Positions 9,378 through 16,985 of a stretch of DNA of 64,000 nucleotides are shown piece by piece. This DNA comes from Palsa-504 sp963806335 (GTDB taxonomy: Bacteria > Actinomycetota > Actinomycetes > Streptosporangiales > Streptosporangiaceae), in assembly GCA_963806335.1 (NCBI GenBank), contig CAWDXO010000016.1:372001-436000 (forward strand). The letters are read 5' to 3'. How positions within the stretch are numbered: position 1 is the first letter of the stretch; every line of letters begins with the position of its first letter. A program made the position numbers and the translations under genes. The notes beneath the pieces are model-generated. The model ran no database searches. It saw nothing but the letters and a program-made list of their open reading frames with translations, and was not told where the DNA came from.

Positions 9378-10648
9378 AGCTCAGCCCGGCCACCAGGGTG
9401 GCTGCCATCGCGACCGGGGTCATCGCCGCGGTCTACGTCGTCAGCGCCATCGTGCTCAACCTGGCCGTATCGGCGCACCTGGCCGGCCAGAACGACGAAC
9501 GGCTGGCCTCGCGCCTCGCGGCGGTCCGTCAGGATCCGGCGACGCTCAGCCAGCCCGTGATCAGGACGGGCCCGGCCGAGGGCTCAGGTCACGGCGACAT
9601 CGACGCCGACGCCGCGCCGGTCTTCCTCTGGGCGATGAACGTGCGGGGCACGCTCACCGGGCAGAGCCCGGGTGCGCCCGCGCTGCCGGCCGGCCTGCTC
9701 GCCGGACACGCGCCCCGCGACGGGCTCGCGATCACCGCGAACCTGGGCTCGGTGGGGCCGTTCCGGCTGAAGATGACGCGGGACGGCAGCGGCTGGCTGA
9801 TCGCGGGCCAGAGCCTGGCCGGTGACGCGCACACCGAGCGGCTGCTGCTGAACGGTGAGATTATCGCCGGGCCGTTCCTGCTGCTCGCCTTGTTCTTCGG
9901 CCTGCTGGTGGTCGGGCTGCGGGCACTGGCTCCGGTGGAGCAGTCCCGGCGCCGGCAGCTCGAGTTCACCGCCGACGCGTCACACGAGCTGCGCACTCCG
10001 CTCAGCGTCATCAGGGCCGAAGCCGACGTGGCCCTGTCCGCCTCGCGGGACGCGGCCGAGTACCGCGACGCACTGACTCGCATCCAGGGCGAGAGCGAGC
10101 GGCTGCGGCAGCTCGTGGACGACATGCTCTGGCTGGCCAGGTTCGATTCCCGGCCGCCGCCACCCCGCGACGAACCGGTAGACCTGGTCACGCTGGCGCA
10201 GGCCTGCGCGGACCGGTTCCGCGCGGTCGGTCCCGCCGTTACCGCAGAAACGGCGGCCGGCCCGGTGCTGATCAGCGCGCCGACGGAGTGGATCGACCGG
10301 CTGGCGGGCGTGCTGGTCGACAATGCCTGCCGGCACGCGGGTCCGGACGGACAGGTGCGGATCCAGGTCCGTGCCCAGGGCAGCCGGGTCAGCCTGATCG
10401 TCGAGGACAGCGGGCCCGGCATCCCGGAAGCCGACCGGCCGCGCCTGTTCGACCGCTTCCACCGGGCCACTGAGCAGGGGTCAGGCGCGGGGCTCGGGCT
10501 GGCTATCGGTGATTCGATCGTGCGCTCGACCGGGGGGCGCTGGCACATCGGTGACTCACCGCTGGGCGGGGCGCTGATCTCGGTGTCATGGAAGCACTCC
10601 CAGCCGCACCGGATGCCCGGGCCGCGCGTGACGGTGACCAGTTCCTAG
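9374..10648 (+). CDS. Sensor histidine kinase
   Basis: 424 residues. First membrane helix near residues 8-30, an extracellular sensor loop of about 130 residues, second helix near 165-185, then HisKA with phospho-acceptor His204 (DASHELRTP) and HATPase_c (NACRH N-box, DSGPGIP G1 box, GAGLGLAI G2 box). I see little room for a HAMP domain between helix two and HisKA, which is somewhat unusual. Partner of the upstream response regulator by overlap. It ends before an AT-rich stretch that marks the start of the accessory region. Confidence 0.92.
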   Translation: MKLSPATRVAAIATGVIAAVYVVSAIVLNLAVSAHLAGQNDERLASRLAAVRQDPATLSQPVIRTGPAEGSGHGDIDADAAPVFLWAMNVRGTLTGQSPGAPALPAGLLAGHAPRDGLAITANLGSVGPFRLKMTRDGSGWLIAGQSLAGDAHTERLLLNGEIIAGPFLLLALFFGLLVVGLRALAPVEQSRRRQLEFTADASHELRTPLSVIRAEADVALSASRDAAEYRDALTRIQGESERLRQLVDDMLWLARFDSRPPPPRDEPVDLVTLAQACADRFRAVGPAVTAETAAGPVLISAPTEWIDRLAGVLVDNACRHAGPDGQVRIQVRAQGSRVSLIVEDSGPGIPEADRPRLFDRFHRATEQGSGAGLGLAIGDSIVRSTGGRWHIGDSPLGGALISVSWKHSQPHRMPGPRVTVTSS

Positions 10649-10695
10649 ACACTCGTCTATCTGTTCGTATTATATCTATCATCAGGTTATTACGC

Positions 10696-10724
10696 TTGCA
10701 ATGTAGCAGTTTATTCGCTATCAT
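10696..10724 (+). promoter_or_regulatory. Sigma-70-like promoter upstream of the DUF222-HNH gene
   Basis: TTGCAA (10696-10701), a 17-base spacer, then TATCAT (10719-10724), in a strikingly AT-rich stretch (about 10650-10745) compared with the surrounding DNA. The predicted start point would be about 30 bases before ATG 10764. The base composition suggests acquired DNA. Confidence 0.5.
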
Positions 10725-10745
10725 GTTCTATAGAAGATCATTCCT

Positions 10746-10771
10746 CCGAACGGGTGGTGGTGCATGCCCCG
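10746..10771 (+). repeat. Copy of interspersed CCGAACGG motif
   Basis: CCGAACGG, eight variable bases, then TGCATGCCCC. The ATG within TGCATGCC is the probable start codon of the DUF222-HNH gene. One of about five good copies in the window (see findings). Confidence 0.4.
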
Positions 10772-11913
10772 AGGACCAGCTTCCCCCGACCCCACCCGGC
10801 ACGCTCACGCTCCCGGCGCCCCCCAGCCGGATCCCACCTGGGGCTGGGACATCGCCGGTAATCCGATCGACGAGGCGGACGGCTGGCGGCCGGTCCCGGC
10901 CGGGACGGATCCGCTGGCTGACCCGGAGCAGTGGGAGGCGTGGCTGGCCGCGGCGGAGCCCGAGCTGGCGCCGCCGGACCCAGAAGGGGATCCTCGGTGG
11001 TGCCCGGATCCGGACGATCCGGCGCTGCCCGATGACGTGGACCTGGACGGGTTGCGGGCGGAGTCCCGGCGGATCGCCGCCGCCCAGGCCGCGGAGCAGG
11101 CCGCCGAGGCGGAGTGGGCCGCTCGAGCTGCCCCCGGATGCGGAGATACCCCAGGCCGGGGTGAGGGTGGGCCGCCGCGGGCCGGGGATGCCCGGCTCGG
11201 CGCGGCGGGTCCCCGGTGAGTACGCCGGCCCGGCCGGCGGGTTCGGCACCGGGCAGCCGCTGGATGTGGCGCCCGGCGGCGGGGTGCTGCTGGGGTTCGC
11301 TGAGGACGCCGCCGGGGCCGGGGACCGGTTCGCCGGGGCCAGTGATGATGAGCTGGCCGGGATCATCGGCGCGCTGGACCGGGCCGAGGCCACCGCGTGT
11401 TCCCTCAAGCATGCCGCGCTGGCGGAGTTCACCCGCCGCCGTCCCGCCCCCGGCCACCGGCTGGCGGGCCCGGCAGGGATGCCGGCGGAGCGGGAGGAGT
11501 TCGCCGGGGATGAGATCGCCCAGCTGCTGGCCGAGGGCCGCGGCACCGCGGAGGGGATGCTGGACCTGGCCCGGGACCTGGAAGTCAGGCTGCCCGGCAC
11601 CAGGGCGGCGTTCCGCGCCGGGACCGTGCGGCATGCCAAGGCGCAGATCATCGCCTGGGCCACCGTCCTGCTGGATGCGGAGGAGGCCCGGGCGGCGGAG
11701 GAGCTGGTGCTGGGGCGGGCCGGGCGGCTGACGCCGGGCGGGCTGCGGTCCGCGATCGCCCAGGCGGTGATGGCCGTCGCGCCGCAGAAGGCGCGGAAGC
11801 GGCGGGAGGAGGCCGCGAAGGACGCCCGGGTGCAGCGGTGGGCCGAGGACAGCGGGAACGCGGCGCTGGCCGGCCGGGAACTCCCCCCCGCCGAGGTGCT
11901 GGCCGCGGACCAG
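10764..11913 (+). pseudogene. DUF222-HNH endonuclease, N-terminal part (broken gene, part 1)
   Basis: N-terminal and DUF222 section of an HNH endonuclease of the DUF222 family (the 13E12/REP13E12-type family in mycobacteria). ATG 10764 opens an acidic Pro-rich region (GWDIAGNPIDEADGWRP). Near 11110-11130 the reading frame shifts by +1 into the DUF222 helical domain (DDELAGIIGALDRAEA, ALAEFTRRRP, VRHAKAQIIAWATV). It runs to AADQ at 11911-11913, where the IS110-family element begins. Fusing base 11913 to 14057 restores the frame, giving AADQ then RISWWARQL. Function of the family is uncertain; homologues are multicopy and often associated with mobile DNA. Confidence 0.8.
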
Positions 11914-11973
11914 TTGCCCTGTGGGGACCTCGCTGCGGACGTGGTGTTATGCGTAGTTCGGGGCGTGAACGTC

Positions 11974-12008
11974 GGCAGGCCGCGCCGGGATGACCGGCGG
12001 GGCCTGCC
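11974..12008 (-). terminator. Strong hairpin at the 3' end of the IS110 operon
   Basis: GGCAGGCC, one G mismatch, CGCCGG, loop GATGA, CCGGCG, G, GGCCTGCC: 14 paired bases with a five-base loop. It begins about 23 bases after the stop of the accessory ORF. No U-tract, so it may be a factor-assisted terminator or part of a structured RNA in the element's end. Confidence 0.5.
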
Positions 12009-12030
12009 AGGCTGGTGCGGTGATCGGCGG

Positions 12031-12411
12031 CTAGCGGTGCGGGGGTCTTTGTCCCGCGGCGTGCCGGATGGCTGTGATCAGGAGTTGCAGGTTCCGGTTG
12101 TCCAGTCCGGGGAGGGTGTCGCGCAGGCAGACGGGGTAGCCGGCGGCGATGCTGGAGGCGAGTTTGAGGATGCGGCGTTCGCCGCCGCAGAGGGGTAGCT
12201 GGCCGTCGTGCAGGGCGGTGTGCACGGCGTCCCAGTTGATCTGGGCCATCGGGGTCACGCCGTCGCTGATGCTGGTGCCGGTGTGCACGAAGCTGGTGAA
12301 GTCGCTGCGGTGCAGGAACCCGCCGTGGCTGATGAGCAGTTCGACGGCGGCTTCGTCGGGGTAGAGGCCGGCGGCGCAGGCGCGCAGCGCGGCGGTGGTC
12401 GCGTCAGTCAC
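12031..12411 (-). CDS. Accessory ORF coupled to IS110 transposase
   Basis: 126 residues, GTG start at 12411 overlapping the transposase stop by 4 bases (GTGA), so translation is coupled. Begins VTDATTAALRACAAGLY, then an Ala/Leu/His-rich helical stretch, FVHTGTSISDG, and a leucine-rich C-terminus with RDTLPGLDNRN. No catalytic motif, membrane helix or signal peptide is visible. I have no established function; I believe similar small ORFs follow some actinobacterial IS110 transposases, but I could not check. A role in recombination control or RNA/DNA binding is speculation. Confidence 0.65.
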   Translation of the reverse strand: MTDATTAALRACAAGLYPDEAAVELLISHGGFLHRSDFTSFVHTGTSISDGVTPMAQINWDAVHTALHDGQLPLCGGERRILKLASSIAAGYPVCLRDTLPGLDNRNLQLLITAIRHAAGQRPPHR

Positions 12412-13700
12412 CGGGTCTCCTGCGGCCCGGGGCCGGCGGCTGCGGGGTCGCTGGCTTGCTGCCGGGCCAGGATGGCCTGCAGGGCGTTGTGCTTGGCGGG
12501 GTCGTAGGCGGTGCCGGCCTGCCAGCAGCGCCAGATGACGTAGATCCAGGCGCGGGCCAGGATGCGGACGGCGTGGGGGTGGTCTTTGCCGCGCGCGCGG
12601 GCTGCGGCGTAGATGTCCGCGGCCCAGGCGCTGGCGTGCCGGGAGTCGTTCGCGAAGTCGCAGACGGCGTCGCGGAGCTGGCGGTTGACTGCCCACCGGA
12701 AGGCGTGGGAGAGGTGGGTGCCGGACTGGCGGGTGACCGGGGCGGCTCCGGCGAGGGCGGCGAGCGCCTGCGGGTCGGGGAACCGGGCCCGGCAGTCCCC
12801 GATCTCGGCCAGCAGCCGGGCGGCGCGCAGCGTGCCGGCACGGGGCAGGGAGGTGAAAATGTGCCTGTCGGGGTGGGCGGCCAGCTGGCTGCCGATCTCG
12901 GTCTCCAGGGCCTTGGCCTGCGCGGCGAGCATGGTCACCGTGGCGGTCAGGGCAGCGGTGATGGCGGCCTGGGCGGCCCCGTCCGGTCCGGTCGCGCCGC
13001 CGGGCGCGGCCCGCAGCCGGGCGCACAGCACGCTGACCGGGGCCGGGCGGCCCCGCACCGGGAGGGTCTTCAGCCAGGCGGCGATGGCCTGCTCATCGAG
13101 CTGCGCGGCGGCGTCCTGGCTGCCGAAGCGGGCCAGGAACGCCAGGCTGATCGGGCTGTCCAGGTCGCGGAACAGCCTGACTGCGGCGGGGAACGCCACG
13201 GCCAGGTGGGCACGCAGCTGGTTGCATGCCGCCACCCGGTGCGCGACGAGGTTCCTGCGGGCCCGGACCGCCGCCCGCAGCGTGATGGTCGCTGGCGCAT
13301 CCGGGATCAGCGGCCGCAGCCGCGCCCGGTCGGTGCGCAGCGTGTCGGCCAGCACGAACGAATCGAACCGGTCGTCCTTGGCGCCCGCGGCGCCGTACCG
13401 GGACCGCAGGTTCTTCACCTGCCGGGAGGTGATCACCACGACTATCAGGCCCGCGGCCAGCAGCGCCTCGACCAGCACGCCGTCGCCCCGCTCGATCGCG
13501 ACCTCGCTGACCCCGCCCCGGCGCAGCCGCGAGATCAGCGCATCGATGCCCGCCTTGTCATGACCGGCACTGAACCGGTCGATGACCCGCCCGGCCATGT
13601 CAGCCACGCACGCCACGTGATCAGCGGTGGCCCAGTCAATGCCGGCGAACACCTGGCCGGCCGGAACATCAGGCAGAACCTGAGTTAGGGCATACTTCAT
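12408..13700 (-). CDS. IS110-family transposase (DEDD recombinase)
   Basis: About 430 residues. N-terminal RuvC-like DEDD domain: first Asp in FAGIDWATADH, Glu in VAIERGDG, then Asp residues in KDDRFDSFVLADTLR. C-terminal Transposase_20 domain contains a helix-hairpin-helix-like LPRAGTLRAARLLAEIGD and the PVTRQSGT segment, where IS110 enzymes have the catalytic Ser. IS110 enzymes of this type are guided by a bridge RNA from the element's non-coding end. ATG 13700 preferred to the adjacent GTG 13703 because GAGGAGG is five bases upstream of it. No stops or truncation, so likely active. Confidence 0.93.
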   Translation of the reverse strand: MKYALTQVLPDVPAGQVFAGIDWATADHVACVADMAGRVIDRFSAGHDKAGIDALISRLRRGGVSEVAIERGDGVLVEALLAAGLIVVVITSRQVKNLRSRYGAAGAKDDRFDSFVLADTLRTDRARLRPLIPDAPATITLRAAVRARRNLVAHRVAACNQLRAHLAVAFPAAVRLFRDLDSPISLAFLARFGSQDAAAQLDEQAIAAWLKTLPVRGRPAPVSVLCARLRAAPGGATGPDGAAQAAITAALTATVTMLAAQAKALETEIGSQLAAHPDRHIFTSLPRAGTLRAARLLAEIGDCRARFPDPQALAALAGAAPVTRQSGTHLSHAFRWAVNRQLRDAVCDFANDSRHASAWAADIYAAARARGKDHPHAVRILARAWIYVIWRCWQAGTAYDPAKHNALQAILARQQASDPAAAGPGPQETR

Positions 13701-14056
13701 CACAGCCTCCTCGCTGCTTACTCAGTGGGGAGGCACCCTTATGGACGGAACCGGGACGCTGTCGTCAGCTCACTGTGCGGCGCTCGAAGCGCAAGGCCCT
13801 GTCGACGATCGTGCGACCCGGGCAACCGCCAGACCCGCAGAACTGGTCCTGGACCTCACTGAAGGGTCTCGCGGATCTAGGCGGTGACTGGCGGCACCTG
13901 GGGTGCATCGGTGATCATGCTCACCGACCCGCTAACTCTGGACCTCCGGCGCATCCCGCACAATGCACATCCCGCAACAACCAAGTCACATACCGATCAC
14001 ATCCGGCCAGATGACCGTTCCCCCAAACGCCATTTCAGCAGAGGTCCCCCAGTGAG
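13701..14056 (-). ncRNA. Non-coding IS110 end, candidate bridge RNA region
   Basis: 356 bases without a convincing ORF between the transposase start and the element end. It contains several hairpins, among them GCGCT-CGA-AGCGC (about 13788-13800) and CGGTGA-TCATGC-TCACCG (about 13911-13928). IS110-group elements encode their bridge RNA in the end upstream of the transposase, while IS1111-group elements use the downstream end. The subterminal repeats here suggest IS1111, yet the longer non-coding end is upstream, so which end is transcribed is open. Confidence 0.35.
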
Positions 14057-15084
14057 CGGATCTCCTGGTGGGCCCGGCAGCTCCGCAAGGCCGGGCTGGC
14101 CGGCAGCATGGATGAGCTGCGCGCCCGCGCCTACCTCGACCTGCTGCTGGACAAAGACTCCCGCCCCGCCGCGCCCGCTGACGGCACCACGGACACCAGC
14201 GACACCACAGACACCAGCGGCACCACGGACGGCACCAGCGACACCACAGACACCAGCGGCACTACGGACGGCGGCGGCGGGAACAGCGGCGGCAGCGGCA
14301 GTGGCAATGGTAGCGGCGGCGAGAGCGGCAGTGGCGGTCCGGCAGGCGGTCCGCGGACTGGCGGGTCCGGGCCCCCGCCCCCGGTCCGGCCGGATCCGGC
14401 CGGGCCGGTGACTGCGCCGGGGGCGGGGGTGCGGCCGTCGGGGTTCGCGGGGCGGCTGCACCTGACCGTCCCGCTGACCACGTTGCTGGGGCTGGCGGAC
14501 CGGCCCGGGGAGATCCCGGGACTCGGCCCGGTCGACCCGTGGCTGGCCCGGGACCTGGCCCGCGCCGCCGCCGCCAACCCGAAGACCACCTGGTGCCTGA
14601 CCGTCACCGACGGGCAGGGCCACGCGATCGGGCACGGCTGCGCCCGGCCCGCACCCGGGAACCGCGCGACCGGCCGGCTGGCGGAGCAGACCCCGGGCCG
14701 CCCGGAGGCCGCGACCCGCCCGATCCGCCGGATCCGCCCGGCGCGGCCAGCCGGGACGGCCCGGGGTTCACCGTCACGTCCGCAGATCAAGCCGGGCCGC
14801 CGGGCGGATACGGATCCTGGCGGTTCACCACCGGGGTTCCCGGGCAGCGGGACCTGGCATTCGCGGTGGACCCGATCGCCACCGGGAGCTGTGATCACCG
14901 GTTCGAGGCGGCTGGGCATGACCCGGGCCGTAAGCTGCGGCACCTGGCCCAGATCCGGCACTCGACCTGCACCGCCCCCACCTGCCGGCGGCCCGCCGCC
15001 CAGGCCGACTTCGAGCACAACGTCGCGTACGAGGCGGGCGGCCGGACGTGCCTGTGTAATGGCGGTCCGCCGTGCAAGTGTTAA
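14057..15084 (+). pseudogene. DUF222-HNH endonuclease, central part (broken gene, part 2)
   Basis: Continuation of the HNH gene after the insertion element. First frame: RISWWARQLRKAGLAGSMDELRARAYLDLLL, a Thr/Asp/Gly/Ser-rich linker (TTDTSDTTDTSG repeats, 14180-14340), then FAGRLHLTVPLTTLLG and TWCLTVTDGQGHAIGHGC. Between about 14660 and 14700 a -1 frameshift leads into GGYGSWRFTTG, CDHRFEAAGHDPGRKLRHL, and the HNH core CRRPAAQADFEHN followed by TCLCNGGPPCKC. The frame stops at 15082-15084, where family members would continue with CRHDHRLKQ, which reappears at 16809. Confidence 0.8.
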
Positions 15085-15679
15085 TAACACACACTTGTCG
15101 CTCTCCGCGAATGTCAAAAGGTGATAGTCCGGCGGTTACGCTAGATGCGCGACGCGGTACTGATCCCAGATCTCGGGGCGAAGGCGGCCGCGGGCGGAGA
15201 CGTCGAGACCGTTTTCCTTCGCCCACGTCCTGACTTCTGCTGCCGAGACGGCAGCGGGTTTGGATGGGTGCGCCGGCGCTGGGGCGGCCATTGCTGGGAC
15301 GGCCATCTCGGTGCCGGGGAACAGCGGGATCTCACCAATCACCGGATTGGTGAAGCCGATCTTCTTGTAGGCGGTAAGCCTCTTCCCGTGCATGCGGGTC
15401 AGCATGGGCACTCTGGTGTCGGCGTAGTCGTGTACCTCAACCGTCGTTTTCCCCGGCAGATCACGCATGATCCGGCCGACGTTCTGCGTGATGATCGACT
15501 CCGAGGAGGACGGTGAGCACAGGAAAAGCGTGTCGAGCGCCGGGCAGTCGAAGCCTTCGCCAATGTAGCTGGCGGTTGCCGCCAGCAGCATTGGCTCGCG
15601 CGCGTGTCTCCCAGCTCAACGAGCTATATGGGAGTGCCAGCACAGTCCGCCGTGCAAACGATAATGACACACTTGTCGC
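15065..15679. repeat. Diverged direct repeats flanking the helicase remnant
   Basis: 15065-15101 and 15645-15679 share GTCCGCCGTGCAA and ACACTTGTCGC with a variable 11-13 base middle. The first half of each copy also encodes the HNH zinc-binding codons (PPCK). Copy 1 contains the inverted pair CAAGTGT/ACACTTG. They bracket 543 bases holding the helicase fragment. A nested hairpin (CTCCCA, GCTC, loop AAC, GAGC, TATA, TGGGAG) lies at 15608-15634 beside copy 2. Confidence 0.6.
15136..15615 (-). pseudogene. DEAD/DEAH helicase, C-terminal remnant with Lsr2-like tail
   Basis: Only the end of a superfamily 2 helicase remains: GEGFDCPALDTLFL, the motif VI region QNVGRIMRDLPGKT and VHDYADTRVPML. No N-terminal ATPase half is present; the frame is closed by a stop at 15616-15618. 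The last 35 residues (VRTWAKENGLDVSARGRL) resemble the C-terminal DNA-binding domain of Lsr2, an unusual tail for a helicase. Translation could start at ATG 15591 but a functional product is unlikely. It looks like debris of a larger insertion in the HNH gene. Confidence 0.7.
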
Positions 15680-15765
15680 ACGGATCCAGGCCGTTCTGGC
15701 GCTGACCTTTTCTGGCACCTCGGCCCGGATCAAAGTTGCTCCTTTTGCTGGCCACGTGGCGGGCG

Positions 15766-16200
15766 CTACAACTCAGGCTCGGGCTGCGCACCAGTGACGT
15801 AGGCCGCTACCTGGCGCACGAATTCCTTAAGGTCGTCCAGGCTCTTCAGCCTGTTGACGACTATCGAGTCATCGACCTCGATGTAGTCATGCACGAGTAC
15901 GTTGCGGAACCCGACAGCCCTGCGGATCGAGATAGCCAGCTCAGTTGTTAGCACTCCGTGCTCTCCCAGCAGCCGGACGGCGTCACCGTTGTCGGCCGGC
16001 GGCCCCCAGCCTTCCGTCGCGCAGATATGCTGCGCGACATCGATGCAGGCCTCGATGGCGGTAACAAAGGTGTACTTCACGCCGCGCAGCCAGATGGGAT
16101 CCAGGCGGCGCTCCTCGCCAGCCGCGGCTTCCTGCCGCAAGACGGCAGTATCGTCGGCAACGCTCCGCAGCAGCCGCAGGACGCGATCTTCGTCTACCAC
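15766..16200 (-). CDS. hepT: HEPN-domain toxin HepT
   Basis: 144-residue all-helical HEPN protein. The RNase motif Rx4HxY is intact: Arg99, His104 and Tyr106 (RNVLVHDY). In characterised HepT/MntA systems this tyrosine is AMPylated by the partner nucleotidyltransferase, silencing the toxin. GTG start at 16200, three bases after the mntA stop, so both are read from one mRNA, antitoxin first. Part of the block inserted in the DUF222-HNH gene. Confidence 0.88.
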   Translation of the reverse strand: MVDEDRVLRLLRSVADDTAVLRQEAAAGEERRLDPIWLRGVKYTFVTAIEACIDVAQHICATEGWGPPADNGDAVRLLGEHGVLTTELAISIRRAVGFRNVLVHDYIEVDDSIVVNRLKSLDDLKEFVRQVAAYVTGAQPEPEL

Positions 16201-16203
16201 GAG

Positions 16204-16614
16204 CTACCCGCTCCTGCCGGTGACACTGGCCGCGAACTCCCGGTGCGCGCGGGTAATGCGCGGGAGCTCGTCGAAGTAAATCTTTCTGGTGGTGGCCTCC
16301 CACCGGACCCGGCTGACGGGATCATCCTCGAAGAGGAGCCTGCCGCGGGCCGCTACCCGTCCGGCCAGTTCCAGCGGAGCATGGTCGAGGACCAGGAGGT
16401 CCACGCCAGGTGGCAGCAGGATGTCGAAGCCGTTCGGCGGCTGGCCGCCGAAGTACGCCGCGATGTCGATGTCCGAATCCGGACGGTATTGGCCAGAGGC
16501 GCGACTGCCATGCACGTAGGCGAACCGAGCCCCGGCCTTCCTGAGCACGGCAGCAGACTCCGCCATTACCTCTGCTGCCGTGGCTTCGTCCATGCTCCCA
16601 GTCTGGCAGATCAT
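16204..16614 (-). CDS. mntA: MNT-domain nucleotidyltransferase antitoxin MntA
   Basis: 136 residues, minimal nucleotidyltransferase fold. The catalytic motif GSx(9)SDxD is seen at Gly36-Ser37 and Ser47-Asp48-Asp50 (HGSRASGQYRPDSDID), and a third acidic strand contains VDLLVLD. Family members AMPylate HepT. Upstream of hepT by 3 bases. The start may be ATG 16614 or ATG 16593 (MDEATAAEV); neither has a strong ribosome binding site. Confidence 0.88.
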   Translation of the reverse strand: MICQTGSMDEATAAEVMAESAAVLRKAGARFAYVHGSRASGQYRPDSDIDIAAYFGGQPPNGFDILLPPGVDLLVLDHAPLELAGRVAARGRLLFEDDPVSRVRWEATTRKIYFDELPRITRAHREFAASVTGRSG

Positions 16615-16790
16615 CGCGATACCTGTTTGCTGGCCGACGCCCGTGCCCTGATGGCCGGAACCGACGGTGAGTGCACCAACTTATCCCGGCGCTACGTGCC
16701 GGGCTCCTTGAACGAACCGGCATCTGAGTAACGGCAATGGGGGTGCCGAAGAGGGCGATCTGCGCTGTTCTTCCAGGTTATGGATGTATC

Positions 16791-16943
16791 TGCAGGTGCC
16801 TCAACAGTCCGAAGTGCCGGCATGACCACCGGCTCAAACAGCACCCCCGCTGGAAGGTCGAGCAGATCACCCCGGCCACCTTCCGCTGGACCGCCCCCTC
16901 CGGCCGGACCAGCACCACCGAACCCACCCGCTACCCGATCTGA
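16791..16943 (+). pseudogene. DUF222-HNH endonuclease, C-terminal end (broken gene, part 3)
   Basis: CRCLNSPKCRHDHRLKQ followed by PRWKVEQI, FRWTAPSGR and TEPTRYPI is the canonical end of DUF222-HNH proteins, including the last zinc/metal residues. It overlaps part 2 by about ten residues around the CxC-NxPxC segment, with low nucleotide identity there. It may be the tail of the same gene displaced by the 15.08-16.79 kb insertion, or the relic of a second family copy. Bases 16615-16790, to its left, hold nothing I recognise. Confidence 0.75.
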
Positions 16944-16985
16944 GGGACGGTCGACGCCGGCCTGCGAGGGCGATCGGCCTGGACA

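Larger units (their letters stand above)
11914..14056 (-). mobile_element. IS110-family insertion sequence (IS1111-like subterminal repeats)
   Basis: Element of 2143 bp inserted in the DUF222-HNH gene. Limits come from the host gene: removing 11914-14056 rejoins the codons without loss. The dinucleotide AG (CT on the transposase strand) occurs at both junctions (11912-11913 and 14055-14056), as expected for the IS110 core dinucleotide; the ends could therefore equally be 11912-14054. Imperfect subterminal inverted repeats: CTGTGGGGACCTCGCTG near the left end and CTGGGGGACCTCTGCTG (reverse strand) near the right end. It contains a DEDD transposase, a coupled small ORF and about 350 bases of non-coding DNA upstream of the transposase. 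Confidence 0.88.

Noticed and set aside
12456..13688. Long forward-strand frames opposite the IS110 transposase
   Set aside because: High-GC shadow frames; the reverse strand has all DEDD motifs and a good ribosome binding site.
14180..14340. TTDTSDTTDTSG and GGSG repeats as a possible CRISPR or separate gene
   Set aside because: Short degenerate codon-level repeats forming a linker in the DUF222-HNH gene; no spacer structure.
15461..15733. Reverse frame MIRAEVPEKVSARTAW... as a separate gene between the helicase remnant and hepT
   Set aside because: TTG-type start only, runs out of frame through the helicase fragment and direct repeat, no recognisable motif.
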